A DNA stretch of 64,000 nt from Actinomadura rupiterrae (GCF_024172125.1 NZ_JAMZEA010000001.1:930001-994000), one strand, 5' to 3'; numbered from the stretch's first letter, positions 7,286 through 15,746 are shown. The notes: generated by a model from the sequence alone, not told the origin. Made by a program: numbers and translations.

Positions 7286-9547
7286 TTACAGTTTTTCGAC
7301 GGGGGCGTAGCGGAGGACTAGGCGCTTGACTCCGTACTCGCCGCCGAAATCGACTGAGGCGGCGGCCTTGTCGCCGGCGCCGTCGACCGAGACGACCGTG
7401 CCGAGGCCGAACGAGTCGTGCGTGACCTTGTCGCCCGGCGACAGGGTCGGGACGGCCCGGGCGCCCGGGGCGCGGACGTTCGGGCGGGCGGCGACGCGGG
7501 TCGCGGCCGAGCCGAACGCGGTGGACGCCTCGCGCTCCCAGTCGACGAGGTTGGACGGCACCTCGCCGAGGAAGCGGGACGGCGGGTTCACCTGCGGGGC
7601 GCCCCACGAGCTGCGCATGGTCGCGCGCGACAGGTAGAGGCGCTGCCGGGCGCGGGTGATGCCCACGTAGGCGAGGCGGCGCTCCTCTTCCAGCTCCTTC
7701 GGGTTGCTCATCGCGCGCAGGTGCGGGAAGACGCCGTCCTCCATGCCGGTGAGGAAGACGACCGGGAACTCCAGGCCCTTGGCGGTGTGCAGGGTCATGA
7801 GGGTGACGACGCCCTGGTCGTCCTGGTCGGGACGCTCGCCGGGCGGCACGGCGCCGGACTTGGCGCCGCCGGGAATCGAGTCGGCGTCGGCCACCAGGGC
7901 GACCTGCTCCAGGAAGTCGGGGAGGCGGCCGGCGGGATCTTCGCCGTCGAGCCGTTCTTCGAACTCGCGGGCGACCGACTCCATTTCCTGGAGGTTCTCG
8001 ACGCGGGTCTCGTCCTGCGGGTCCTTGGAGGCCTGGAGCTCGGCGATGTAGCCGCTCTTCACCAGGATCTGGTCGATCAGTTCGGCCGGGCCGGCCGTCT
8101 CGACCCGCTCGCGCAGCTCGTCCAGCAGGGCGACGAACTCGCGGACGGCGTTGATCGAGCGGGTCGCCATGCCCGGGACGTCCTCGGGCGTGCGGAGAGC
8201 CTGCCAGAACGAGATGCGCTCGCGGGACGCGTACGCCTCGACGCAGGCCTCGGCGCGGTCGCCAATGCCGCGCTTGGGCACGTTGAGAATGCGGCGCAGC
8301 GAGACCGTGTCCTCCGGGTTGGCGAGGACGCGCAGGTAGGCCAGCAGGTCGCGGACCTCCTTGCGCTCGTAGAAGCGGACGCCGCCGACGACCTTGTACG
8401 GCAGCCCGACCCGGATGAAGATCTCTTCAAAGACGCGGGACTGGGCGTTGGTGCGGTAGAAGACCGCGACGTCGCCGGGCCTGGCGTCGCCCGCGTCGGT
8501 GAGCTTGTCGACCTCGTTCGCGACGAACGCGGCCTCGTCGTGCTCGTTGTCGGCGACATAGCCGGTGATCTTGTGGCCCTCGCCCTGGTCGGACCAGAGC
8601 CGCTTGGGCTTGCGGTCGGCGTTCCGCTCGATCACCGCGTTCGCCGCCGACAGGATGGTCTGGGTGGAGCGGTAGTTCTGCTCCAGCAGGATCGTCCGCG
8701 CGTCGGTGTAGTCGCGCTCGAACTCCAGGATGTTGCGGATGGTCGCGCCCCGGAACGCGTAGATCGACTGGTCGGCGTCGCCGACCACGCACAGCTCGGC
8801 CGGGCCGACGCCCTCGACCGGCGCGGTCAGCTCGCGGACCAGCTCGTACTGCGCGTGGTTGGTGTCCTGGTACTCGTCGACCATGACGTGCCGGAACCGC
8901 CGCCGGTAGTGCTCGGCGGCCTCCGGGAAGACCTGCAGCAGGTTGACCGTCAGCATGATCAGGTCGTCGAAGTCCATCGCGCCGGCCTGCTGGAGCCGGG
9001 CCTGGTACATCTCGTACGCCTGCGCGAGGGTCTGCTCCATGTGCGTGGAGGCGCGCGCCTTGTAGGTCTCGTAGTCGATCAGCTCGTTCTTCAGGTTCGA
9101 CACCTGGGCGCTGAACGACTTGGGCGGGTACCGCTTGGGGTCGAGGTCCAGCTCGCGGGTGACCAGGGCCATCAGCCGCTGCGCGTCCGCCTGGTCGTAG
9201 ATCGAGAAGCTCGTGGGGAAGCCCAGCCGCTTGGCCTCGCGGCGCAGGATGCGCACGCACGCCGAGTGGAACGTCATCACCCACATCGCGCGCGAGCGCG
9301 GCCCGACCAGCGCGTCGACGCGCTCCTTCATCTCGGCCGCGGCCTTGTTGGTGAAGGTGATCGCGAGGATCTGGCCGGGGTGGACGTCGCGCTCGGACAG
9401 CAGGTAGGCGATCCGGTGGGTGAGCACGCGGGTCTTGCCCGAACCCGCTCCGGCGACGATCAGCAGCGGGCTTCCGGCGTGCTCGACGGCCTCGCGCTGC
9501 TGCGGGTTGAGGCCGTCCAGCAAGGAGTGAGCTTCGGTCTTGGACAT
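7286..9547 (-). CDS. pcrA: ATP-dependent 3'-5' DNA helicase PcrA/UvrD
   Basis: 753 residues, superfamily 1A helicase. Visible motifs are Walker A AGAGSGKT (near residue 33), VDEYQDTN (motif II), GDADQSIYAFRGA (III), QNYRST (IV), TLHTAKGLEFPVVFL (V) and EERRLAYVGITRARQRLYL (VI). The C-terminal PcrA/UvrD tudor-like domain is present (GDKVTHDSFGLGTVVSVDG). The enzyme unwinds DNA in excision repair, recombination control and rolling-circle replication. I chose ATG 9547 because the protein then starts at the conserved MSKTEAHSLLDGLNPQQREAV block, and a RecA-NDp-type promoter places the transcript start at about this codon; an open frame continues upstream without homology. Confidence 0.97.
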   Translation of the reverse strand: MSKTEAHSLLDGLNPQQREAVEHAGSPLLIVAGAGSGKTRVLTHRIAYLLSERDVHPGQILAITFTNKAAAEMKERVDALVGPRSRAMWVMTFHSACVRILRREAKRLGFPTSFSIYDQADAQRLMALVTRELDLDPKRYPPKSFSAQVSNLKNELIDYETYKARASTHMEQTLAQAYEMYQARLQQAGAMDFDDLIMLTVNLLQVFPEAAEHYRRRFRHVMVDEYQDTNHAQYELVRELTAPVEGVGPAELCVVGDADQSIYAFRGATIRNILEFERDYTDARTILLEQNYRSTQTILSAANAVIERNADRKPKRLWSDQGEGHKITGYVADNEHDEAAFVANEVDKLTDAGDARPGDVAVFYRTNAQSRVFEEIFIRVGLPYKVVGGVRFYERKEVRDLLAYLRVLANPEDTVSLRRILNVPKRGIGDRAEACVEAYASRERISFWQALRTPEDVPGMATRSINAVREFVALLDELRERVETAGPAELIDQILVKSGYIAELQASKDPQDETRVENLQEMESVAREFEERLDGEDPAGRLPDFLEQVALVADADSIPGGAKSGAVPPGERPDQDDQGVVTLMTLHTAKGLEFPVVFLTGMEDGVFPHLRAMSNPKELEEERRLAYVGITRARQRLYLSRATMRSSWGAPQVNPPSRFLGEVPSNLVDWEREASTAFGSAATRVAARPNVRAPGARAVPTLSPGDKVTHDSFGLGTVVSVDGAGDKAAASVDFGGEYGVKRLVLRYAPVEKL

Positions 9548-9860
9548 CACTGGCGAGTCTACGGTCCGCCGCCGACAACCGCGTCCGAACGCCGCCGGGG
9601 CCGGGTTTGGATCGGTCGAAAACTGGTTGAAACCGGGACGGCCGAAATTTCCCGAGTCCGGATCCGGACACACCCCGCCGCACCGGGTTGACGGCCCCGC
9701 GTGACGGGCGGAGCGTGGGCCGGGCAGGGCGGCTCCCAACTCCCCGGCGGCGCGCCCGGACGATCAACACGCAGGTCAGCGCCGTGGCGGAGCCGTGGCC
9801 ACCCTGGAAAGCGCAGGGCCATCGGGGGCCCGCGCCCGGTGACGGGAAAGGGTGGGATCG
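9548..9860. other. 313-bp divergent intergenic region (pcrA / metallopeptidase)
   Basis: No gene is supported here. It holds the pcrA promoter (9556-9578), a perfect 14-bp palindrome GTCCGGATCCGGAC at 9656-9669, and AAAGG at 9848-9852 serving the ATG at 9861. The palindrome could be an operator; no protein can be assigned. Confidence 0.5.
9556..9578 (-). promoter_or_regulatory. RecA-NDp (PafBC-type) promoter of pcrA
   Basis: On the minus strand TTGTCGGCG (9578-9570) is followed by exactly 8 bases and the -10 TAGACT (9561-9556), 8 bases before the pcrA ATG. The mycobacterial RecA-NDp motif is TTGTCRGTG-N8-TAnnnT; there is one mismatch, T to C at position 8. This predicts LexA-independent induction of pcrA by DNA damage. 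Confidence 0.7.
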
Positions 9861-11339
9861 ATGACGGTCCACCAGTCCGAAACCCAGATCATCCAGGACG
9901 AGCGAGAGATCGTCCGGGTACGGGAGGCCGAGCGCGGCCTCGCCGTCCCTCCCGCGCGGATGCCCAGGCCGCGGCTGCGGGCGGAGGCCCCGCCCACGCC
10001 GCAGCCGGTGCCGCGCCCCGTCCCCCTCCCGGTGCCGCCGGTGGCGGGACACCGCTTCCTCATCTACAAGCAGGACCCGTCGGTGGCCGAGCTCGGCACC
10101 CGGATCACCTTCGTCCCGTCCGTCGTGCTCAACGGCCCGGCGGACGCGCGGATCACCACCGACCTGCAGGGGGTCACGCCGGTCGCCAAGGGGATCAACG
10201 GGGACTTCGTCTTCGCCCCGAACTCGCCGCAGTTCGACGCCGCGCACACCTTCGCGGTGGTGCGCGAGACGCTGTCGATGTACGAGCGGATCAACGGTGG
10301 CAACCCCATCCCGTTCGCCTGGAACGTCGGCGGCAACACCGAGCGGATCACGGTCAAGCCGCACGCGGGGCAGGGCGCGAACGCGTTCTACAGCCGCACC
10401 GGCAAGTCGCTGAACTTCCTCTCGTTCGTCCCGCAGAACCAGACCCAGACGCTGTTCACCTGCCGCTCGCTGGACATCGTGTCGCACGAGACCGGCCACT
10501 CGGTGCTGGACGGCCTCAAGCCCGGCTGGCTCGCGGCCGGCAGCCCGCCGCAGACCGGCGGCCTGCACGAGGCGTTCGGCGACCTGTCGGCGATCTTCCT
10601 CGCGCTGTCCCAGGCCGACCAGGCCGAGGCCGTCGTCGCGCTCAGCCGCGCCAACCTGCACGACCGGTCGTTCCTGCCGGAGCTGGCCGAGGAGTTCGGC
10701 AAGGCGCTCGGCATGCCGTTCGGGCTCCGCAACGCCGACAACGACCTCAAGCTCAGCCAGGTCAGCAACGAGGTGCACGCGATCTCGCAGGTGTTCACCG
10801 GCGCGATCTACGACGTCCTCGCCGACATCTACGTGTTCGAGCTCAACCGGCAGCGCAAGACCAAGGACCTCGCGGTCATCCTGATGGAGGTCGCCGAGGG
10901 GCTCGCGCACCTGCTGTTCCAGGCGATCCTGGCGGCGCCCGCCACGAAGGCGACCTTCGTCGACGTGGCGAACAAGATGCTCCAGGTCTCGGCGAGCCGG
11001 CACGACCCGCCGATCTACCGGACGTTCATCCGCAACCGCTTCGCCGTCCGGGAGATCACCCTCTCGCCGACGCCGCTGCGCGAGCTGCTCGCCGGCCGGA
11101 TGAGCATGACCGACCCCGAGTACACCGAGGACGGCCGGGACGTCACCGAGGTCCAGCCGCACGACGAGCACTCGGCCAGCCTGCGCGCCGAGCAGGACCG
11201 CTCGATGTGCTGCGGCACCATGCAGATGCCCGAGTACGCGGTCATCGACCCCGAGCGGCTGGCCAAGCGCGGGGACCTGACCGACGAGGACATCCTCCGG
11301 CACGAGATGGACGAGCTGCACCGCGCGTTCAACAAGTGA
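9861..11339 (+). CDS. Leaderless M4-fold zinc metallopeptidase, protealysin-like
   Basis: 492 residues without signal peptide. A proline-rich tract (about 44-61, PTPQPVPRPVPLPVPP) precedes the catalytic part. HETGH at 209-213 gives two zinc ligands and the general base. GLHEAFGDLSAIF supplies Glu237 and Asp241, with the same E-x3-D spacing as thermolysin Glu166/Asp170. NEVHAISQVFTGAIYD later matches the thermolysin His231 region. So the M4 catalytic set looks complete, although the HETGH segment (SHETGHSVLDGLKPG) differs from the usual GHEhTHGV. ATG 9861 has AAAGG upstream; GTG 9852 is possible. The next gene on this strand encodes an emfourin-like protein, the inhibitor family of M4 proteases. 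Substrate unknown. Confidence 0.75.
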   Translation: MTVHQSETQIIQDEREIVRVREAERGLAVPPARMPRPRLRAEAPPTPQPVPRPVPLPVPPVAGHRFLIYKQDPSVAELGTRITFVPSVVLNGPADARITTDLQGVTPVAKGINGDFVFAPNSPQFDAAHTFAVVRETLSMYERINGGNPIPFAWNVGGNTERITVKPHAGQGANAFYSRTGKSLNFLSFVPQNQTQTLFTCRSLDIVSHETGHSVLDGLKPGWLAAGSPPQTGGLHEAFGDLSAIFLALSQADQAEAVVALSRANLHDRSFLPELAEEFGKALGMPFGLRNADNDLKLSQVSNEVHAISQVFTGAIYDVLADIYVFELNRQRKTKDLAVILMEVAEGLAHLLFQAILAAPATKATFVDVANKMLQVSASRHDPPIYRTFIRNRFAVREITLSPTPLRELLAGRMSMTDPEYTEDGRDVTEVQPHDEHSASLRAEQDRSMCCGTMQMPEYAVIDPERLAKRGDLTDEDILRHEMDELHRAFNK

Positions 11340-11508
11340 GCCCGGCGACGGGAGCCGGGCTGAGATCCGGCCCCCGGTGAGCCCGGCGGCGCGGCGCCCG
11401 GTGGGAGCCGGCCTCCCCTGACGGGGGCCGGCCCGCCCCGGCTCGCGTGACCGGCGGTCTCCCGGGCCCCGGTCGTGGTACTCCGGAAGCGGGGCACCAC
11501 GACCGGGG
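11339..11508 (+). terminator. Hairpin cluster between the peptidase and its putative inhibitor
   Basis: AGCCCGGC (11339-11346) pairs with GCCGGGCT (11354-11361) right at the peptidase stop. A longer perfect 13-bp stem CCCCGGTCGTGGT (11467-11479) / ACCACGACCGGGG (11496-11508) with a 16-base loop lies 31 bp before the next start. These could terminate or attenuate transcription, so that protease and inhibitor are made in different amounts. Confidence 0.6.
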
Positions 11509-11539
11509 GCCCACCCCGTGGCCGGGAGGCGAGGAGCAC

Positions 11540-11833
11540 ATGCGCATCAGGATCGAGAGCGTCGGCGGTTTCGCCGGGACGTCCGTGCCCGTCGCGGACT
11601 ACGACACCGGCGAGCTGCCCGCCGACCGGGCCGGCCGGGTCCGCGCGGCCGTGGCCCGGCTCGCCGCCGTCGAGGACGCCGGCGGCGAGCTGGGCGAGAT
11701 CGGCGCCGACCTCCCCGGCTACCGGATCGTCACCGGCGAGCCGGGCGCGGGCGAGCGCGCCTTCGAGATCCGCGGCGAGCCGCACGAGTCCATCGCCGAC
11801 CCCTTGGTCGTCCTCCTCGGCGCCACCGCCTAG
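11540..11833 (+). CDS. Emfourin-like protease inhibitor
   Basis: 97 residues, no signal peptide. It opens MRIRIESVGGFAGTSVPVAD; the early SGGFAG-like block after a short beta strand is the hallmark I know of emfourin (M4in), slow tight-binding inhibitors encoded beside protealysin-like M4 peptidases. The middle is helical (LPADRAGRVRAAVARLAAVE), and the C-terminal strand part (LPGYRIVTGEPGAGERAFEIRGE) fits the family size of about 100 residues. ATG 11540 has GAGGAG 3-8 bases upstream. Its position after an M4-fold peptidase supports the call. The TAG stop lies in a 13-bp tandem repeat that abuts the convergent dhaM stop. Confidence 0.72.
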   Translation: MRIRIESVGGFAGTSVPVADYDTGELPADRAGRVRAAVARLAAVEDAGGELGEIGADLPGYRIVTGEPGAGERAFEIRGEPHESIADPLVVLLGATA

Positions 11834-11874
11834 CGGCACCGCCTAGCGGCACCGCCTACCGCCACCGCCTAGCG
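11823..11874. repeat. 13-bp tandem repeat, 4 copies, across a stop codon
   Basis: Four copies of (c/g)cACCGCCTAgCG at 11823-11835, 11836-11848, 11849-11861 and 11862-11874. The first holds the emfourin TAG stop (11831-11833), and the last ends exactly where the dhaM stop begins. Three of the four copies keep TAG, in different frames. Confidence 0.9.
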
Positions 11875-12255
11875 TCAGCGTTTGCGGAGGTCGTGGGCGG
11901 ACTCGGCGGCGGCGCGGACGTCGGCCAGGTTCGCGCCCGTCGCGGCGGACGAGGCGGCGGCGACGGCGCCCTCGACCAGCGGCGCGTCCGCGAGGACGGC
12001 CTGGCCGTCGAAGTCCTCGATCACCAGCTTCGCGGTGAGGACGGACGAGCCGAGGTCGGCGAGCACCAGCACGCCGTCCCCGGAGTCGGCCGCCGCGACG
12101 GCGCGTTCGACCAGGTCCGGGCTGGTGCCGAGATCGCCGTCCGGGCCGCCCCCGGCGGCCTTGACCACGGCCTTCCCGAGGCCCATCGCGCGGGCCAGCT
12201 CGGCGGCGCCCTCGGCGAGCGTCCGGCTGTGCGAGACGATCACGATCCCGACCAT
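11875..12255 (-). CDS. dhaM: DhaM, EIIA-type phosphoryl donor of dihydroxyacetone kinase
   Basis: 126 residues, a single PTS EIIA-mannose-type domain. MVGIVIVSHSRTLAEGAAEL places the phospho-accepting His at position 9, and the ADLGSSVLTAKLVIE block is conserved. It receives phosphate from HPr and passes it to ADP bound by DhaL. It lacks the HPr and EI domains fused in E. coli DhaM, as is usual in Gram-positives. ATG follows the dhaL TGA with no spacer, so it is the last gene of the dhaK-dhaL-dhaM operon. Confidence 0.93.
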   Translation of the reverse strand: MVGIVIVSHSRTLAEGAAELARAMGLGKAVVKAAGGGPDGDLGTSPDLVERAVAAADSGDGVLVLADLGSSVLTAKLVIEDFDGQAVLADAPLVEGAVAAASSAATGANLADVRAAAESAHDLRKR

Positions 12256-12885
12256 TCAGTCCTCCGCCAGGACGTCGGCGAGCGCGCGGAACAGCAGGAC
12301 GGTCGAGGCGGCGCCCGGGTCGAGGTGCCCGGCGCTGCGCTCGCCCAGGTAGCTGGCCCGGCCCTTGCGCGCGACGAGCGGGACGGTCGACTCGGCGCCC
12401 TGCCCGGCCGCGTCCGCAGCCGCCTCCGCCGCCGCGGCGAGGCCCTTGCCGGACGCGGCGGCGAACGCCTCCACGGCCGGGGTCAGCGCGTCCACCATGG
12501 TCTTGTCGCCGACCTGGGCCTCGCCCAGCTCGCGGATGCCGAGGAGCGCGGCGTCCAGCGCCCCGGCGAGCTGCTCGGCGGACGCGTCCGGCTCGTCCGC
12601 CAGCGCCTTGCCCGCGCGGCGCAGGGCCGTCCCGTACAGCGGCCCGGACGCGCCGCCGGTCTTCGACACGATCGCCCGCCCGGCCGCGATCAGCACCTTG
12701 CCGGGCGGTGCGTCCTCCGGCAGCGTCTCGGCGGCGGCGGCGAACCCGCGGTTCAGGTTGAGGCCGTGGTCGCCGTCGCCGATCTCGGCGTCCAGCCTGG
12801 TCAGACGGTCAGCGTCGGCGGCGACGAGCTCGGCCGCGCGCCGGATCCACGCGGCGGCGTCGGACGCGCCGAACCGGGCGCTCAC
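12256..12885 (-). CDS. dhaL: DhaL, ADP-binding subunit of dihydroxyacetone kinase
   Basis: 209 residues from GTG 12885, which overlaps the dhaK stop by four bases (GTGA). The nucleotide-binding DxDxGDHGxN-type signature is seen as LDAEIGDGDHGLNLNRGF, followed by SKTGGASGPLYGTALR and VGDKTMVDALTPAVEA, all conserved in DhaL. It keeps ADP bound as a cofactor and transfers the DhaM-derived phosphate to dihydroxyacetone on DhaK. The length matches the family, which is why I prefer this start over upstream codons in the long open frame. Confidence 0.93.
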   Translation of the reverse strand: MSARFGASDAAAWIRRAAELVAADADRLTRLDAEIGDGDHGLNLNRGFAAAAETLPEDAPPGKVLIAAGRAIVSKTGGASGPLYGTALRRAGKALADEPDASAEQLAGALDAALLGIRELGEAQVGDKTMVDALTPAVEAFAAASGKGLAAAAEAAADAAGQGAESTVPLVARKGRASYLGERSAGHLDPGAASTVLLFRALADVLAED

Positions 12886-13877
12886 CGGCCCCACCGCAGC
12901 GACGAGGTCTCGACCGGCGCGTCCCAGAACTGGAGCAGTTCGGGAGTTATACGACATACCGACACCATGCAGCCCGCCATCTCCAGGCTGGTGACGAACG
13001 GCCCGACCAGCGTCCGGACAGCCCGCGCGCTGTGGTCGGACAGCCAGTCGGAGACTGCCCCGGCCGCGATGTACTGCTCGATCAGCGGTGTCCCGCCCAT
13101 CCCGTTCACCAGGACGAGTAGCTCCTCGCCCCTGAGCGGCATGTCCGCGTCGATCGCGCTCAGCGACGCGTCCACGATCTCCCGCGCGGTCCCGGCCTTG
13201 ACCCGCTCGCGCCCCGGCTCGCCGTGGATGCCGATGCCGAGCTCCATCTCGCCCTCCGCCAGCTCGAACGTCGGGCGGCCTGCCGCCGGGACGGTGCTCG
13301 GCGACAGCGCCACGCCGAACGACCGGGTCCGCTCGTTCACCTCGCGCGCGACCTCCGCGACGGCCGCGAGCGGCGCGCCGTCCTCGGCCATCGCGCCCGC
13401 GATCTTCTCCACGAACAGCGTCCCGCCGGTGCCGCGCCGCCCGGCCGTGAAGGTGCTGTCGACCACCGCGACGTCGTCGTCCACCACGACCTGCTCGACC
13501 TGGACGTCCTCGTCGTCGGCCAGCTCGGCGGCCATCTTGAAGTTCATGACGTCGCCGGTGTAGTTCTTCACGATGTGGACGGCCCCGGCCTCGCCCGCGA
13601 CGGCGAGGGTCGCGGCGAGGATCTGGTCCGGCGTGGGCGAGGTGAAGACCTCGCCGGGCGCGGCGGCGTCCAGCATCCCGAAACCGACGAAACCGGCATG
13701 GAGCGGCTCGTGCCCCGAGCCGCCGCCGGACACCAGGGCGACCTTCCCGGCGACCGGCGCGTCCGCCCGGACGACCGTGCGTCCCTCCACGTCCACCCGC
13801 AGCGAGGGATGCGCGGCGGCGAGCCCGCGCAGGGCGTCGGCTACCACGTCGGACGGGGCGTTGATGAGTTTGCGCAT
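12882..13877 (-). CDS. dhaK: DhaK, dihydroxyacetone-binding kinase subunit
   Basis: 331 residues, full length. The substrate loop SGGGSGHEPLHAGFVGFGML and TSPTPDQILAA are family-typical, and the His that forms a hemiaminal with dihydroxyacetone lies in GIGIHGEPG. NYTGDVMNFKMAAE is also conserved. With DhaL and DhaM it makes DHA phosphate at the expense of PEP, linking glycerol oxidation to glycolysis. ATG 13877; the upstream TAGAGC-N6-ATG is close to a leaderless promoter but ends in C. Divergent from a PIG-L deacetylase gene. Confidence 0.95.
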   Translation of the reverse strand: MRKLINAPSDVVADALRGLAAAHPSLRVDVEGRTVVRADAPVAGKVALVSGGGSGHEPLHAGFVGFGMLDAAAPGEVFTSPTPDQILAATLAVAGEAGAVHIVKNYTGDVMNFKMAAELADDEDVQVEQVVVDDDVAVVDSTFTAGRRGTGGTLFVEKIAGAMAEDGAPLAAVAEVAREVNERTRSFGVALSPSTVPAAGRPTFELAEGEMELGIGIHGEPGRERVKAGTAREIVDASLSAIDADMPLRGEELLVLVNGMGGTPLIEQYIAAGAVSDWLSDHSARAVRTLVGPFVTSLEMAGCMVSVCRITPELLQFWDAPVETSSLRWGR

Positions 13878-13931
13878 GACTCTGCTCTACCCCCGGCGGA
13901 CCGGCCCGTCCCAGGCCGCGATCGTTCCGTT

Positions 13932-13937
13932 TAGGCT
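13932..13937 (+). promoter_or_regulatory. -10 element TAGGCT of a leaderless transcript
   Basis: TAGGCT ends seven bases before the GTG at 13945 that starts the PIG-L gene in frame; no ribosome site is present. Confidence 0.55.
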
Positions 13938-13944
13938 GAAGACC

Positions 13945-14673
13945 GTGAGGACTGTGCTGGAACTGAGCGAAATCTCCCGGGTGCTCGCCGTGCTGGCGCA
14001 CCCGGACGACGTGGACTTCGGCTCCGCCGGGACGATCTCGTCCTGGACGGCCGCAGGCGTCCAGGTGACCTACCTGATCGTCACCGACGGGGACGCGGGC
14101 GGCTTCGACGACCGGGTCACCCGCGCCGAGATGGCCGAGCTGCGCCGCAAGGAGCAGCGCGCGGCGGCCGAGGCCGTCGGCGTGACCGACGTCCGGTTCC
14201 TGGGCTACCCGGACGGGCGCCTCGAACCCGGCTTCGACCTGCGCCGCGACATCGCGCGGGTGATCCGCCAGGTCCGTCCGGACCGGGTGCTGACGCACAG
14301 CCCGGAGCGCAACCACCAGCGGATCGCGCCGAGCCACCCCGACCACCGCGTGGTGGGCGGCGCGACGCTGGACGCCGTCTACCCCGACGCGCGCAACCCG
14401 TACGCCTTCCCCGAGCTCCGCGGGGAGGGGCTGGAGGCGTGGGTCGCGCGCGAGGTCTGGATGTCCGGCGGCCCGACCCCCGACCACTACGTGGACATCA
14501 CCGACCATTTCGACCGGAAGCTGGCGGCGCTCAAGGCGCACGCCACCCAGACCGCCCACATGCAGGACGGCCTGGAGGCCATGCTCCGCGGCTGGCTCGG
14601 CGCGAACGCGGCCGCCGCCGGCTTCGGCGAGGGCCGCCTGGCCGAGTCGTACCAGATCGTGAACACCGCATGA
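13945..14673 (+). CDS. PIG-L/LmbE-family zinc N-deacetylase
   Basis: 242 residues from GTG 13945. LAHPDDVDFGSAG (HPDD zinc motif, near residue 20), RKEQRAAAEAVGV, RFLGYPDGRLEP and SHPDHRVVGGATLDAVYPDARNP are the four conserved LmbE blocks. Family members deacetylate N-acetylglucosamine conjugates (MshB, Mca in mycothiol metabolism) or antibiotic intermediates. The form here lacks recognisable MshB context, so I leave the substrate open. The stop overlaps the nucleoside hydrolase start (ATGA), so the two are translationally coupled. Confidence 0.88.
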   Translation: MRTVLELSEISRVLAVLAHPDDVDFGSAGTISSWTAAGVQVTYLIVTDGDAGGFDDRVTRAEMAELRRKEQRAAAEAVGVTDVRFLGYPDGRLEPGFDLRRDIARVIRQVRPDRVLTHSPERNHQRIAPSHPDHRVVGGATLDAVYPDARNPYAFPELRGEGLEAWVAREVWMSGGPTPDHYVDITDHFDRKLAALKAHATQTAHMQDGLEAMLRGWLGANAAAAGFGEGRLAESYQIVNTA

Positions 14674-15746
14674 CCCTGCCGAACGACGCACCCCCGCCTG
14701 GCGCCGCGACGCCGAACCCCGTGACACCTGACCACGCGACGGCTGACCGCGCGACACCGGATCGCGCGACGCCGGGCCGCGCGACACCGGGCCGCGCGAC
14801 GGCACCGAAGATCCTTTTCGACTGCGACACCGGCATCGACGACGCGATGATGCTGCTCTACCTGGCCGCCGAGGTGCGCGCCGGGAACGCCGAGCTGGTC
14901 GGCGTCGGCACCGTGCACGGCAACGTCGACGCGCGCACCGGCGCGCTGAACACGCTGCGCGTGCTGGAGCTGGCGAAGATCGACGACGTGCCGGTCGCGG
15001 TCGGCGCCGAACGCCCGATGGCGCAGGACGTCCACTACGCGCTCGACTGGCACGGACGCAACGGGCTCGCCGACCTCGACCTGCCGGAACCGGCGGCCCG
15101 GCCGTCCGCCGAGCCCGCCGCGGCGCAGATCGTCCGGCTCGCGCGGGAGAACCCGGGCGAGCTGACGATCGTCGCGACCGGCTCGCTCACCAACCTCGGC
15201 GCGGCGCTGCTGCTGGACGACGAGCTCCCGGCCCTGGTCCGCGAGGTCGTGGTCATGGGCGGCGCGTTCGACCACCCCGGCAACAGCACCACGCATGCCG
15301 AGGCGAACATCTACCACGACCCGGAGGCCGCCGACCTGGTCTTCGCGGCGGACTGGCCGGTCGTGCTCGTCCCGCTCGACGCCACCCACCCGACCGCCGT
15401 CGGCGCGGACTGGCTGGCGCGGCTCGCCGGGCACGACTCGTCCATCGCGCGGTTCGCCTCGCAGATCATGGAGTGGTACGCCGACGCCTACACCCCCACG
15501 CTGCGGCGGCGCGGCGCCGTCGTGCACGACGCGCTCGCGGCGATGCTCGCGCTCACCCCGGAGCTGTGCGAGTACGTCGAGCGTCCCGTCCGGGTGGAGC
15601 TGCGCGGCGAGCTGACCCGCGGCATGACGGTGTGGGACGCGCGGTCGCTGCCCGCGCCCGACAGCCGGCGCCCGGTGCGGATCGCGGTCGGCTCCGACAC
15701 GGCCGCCTTCCAGGACTGCCTCCTCTCCGCCGTACTGTCCCTCTGA
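14670..15746 (+). CDS. Inosine/uridine-preferring nucleoside hydrolase
   Basis: 358 residues. The calcium-binding signature appears as LFDCDTGIDDAMMLL (usual DTDxGxDD), starting near residue 50. Other typical blocks are VGTVHGNVDA, TIVATGSLTNLGAAL, VVMGGAFDHPGN and EANIYHDPEAADLVF. It hydrolyses the N-glycosidic bond of ribonucleosides for salvage. The first 45 residues are unusual: they contain a RATP(G/D) pentapeptide repeated about 4.5 times, encoded by a 15-bp DNA repeat (about 14733-14801). GTG 14721 is an alternative start that still includes most of the repeat. Confidence 0.9.
   Translation: MTLPNDAPPPGAATPNPVTPDHATADRATPDRATPGRATPGRATAPKILFDCDTGIDDAMMLLYLAAEVRAGNAELVGVGTVHGNVDARTGALNTLRVLELAKIDDVPVAVGAERPMAQDVHYALDWHGRNGLADLDLPEPAARPSAEPAAAQIVRLARENPGELTIVATGSLTNLGAALLLDDELPALVREVVVMGGAFDHPGNSTTHAEANIYHDPEAADLVFAADWPVVLVPLDATHPTAVGADWLARLAGHDSSIARFASQIMEWYADAYTPTLRRRGAVVHDALAAMLALTPELCEYVERPVRVELRGELTRGMTVWDARSLPAPDSRRPVRIAVGSDTAAFQDCLLSAVLSL

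Noticed and set aside
9616-9631. SOS (LexA) box TCGAA...GTT upstream of pcrA
   Set aside because: Three mismatches to TCGAAC-N4-GTTCGA; the RecA-NDp promoter is a much better and better-placed match.
12256-14805. A single 849-residue minus-strand frame across dhaL and beyond
   Set aside because: Only the part from GTG 12885 is DhaL. The rest is an out-of-frame shadow of dhaK and antisense to the PIG-L gene, a product of third-position GC bias.
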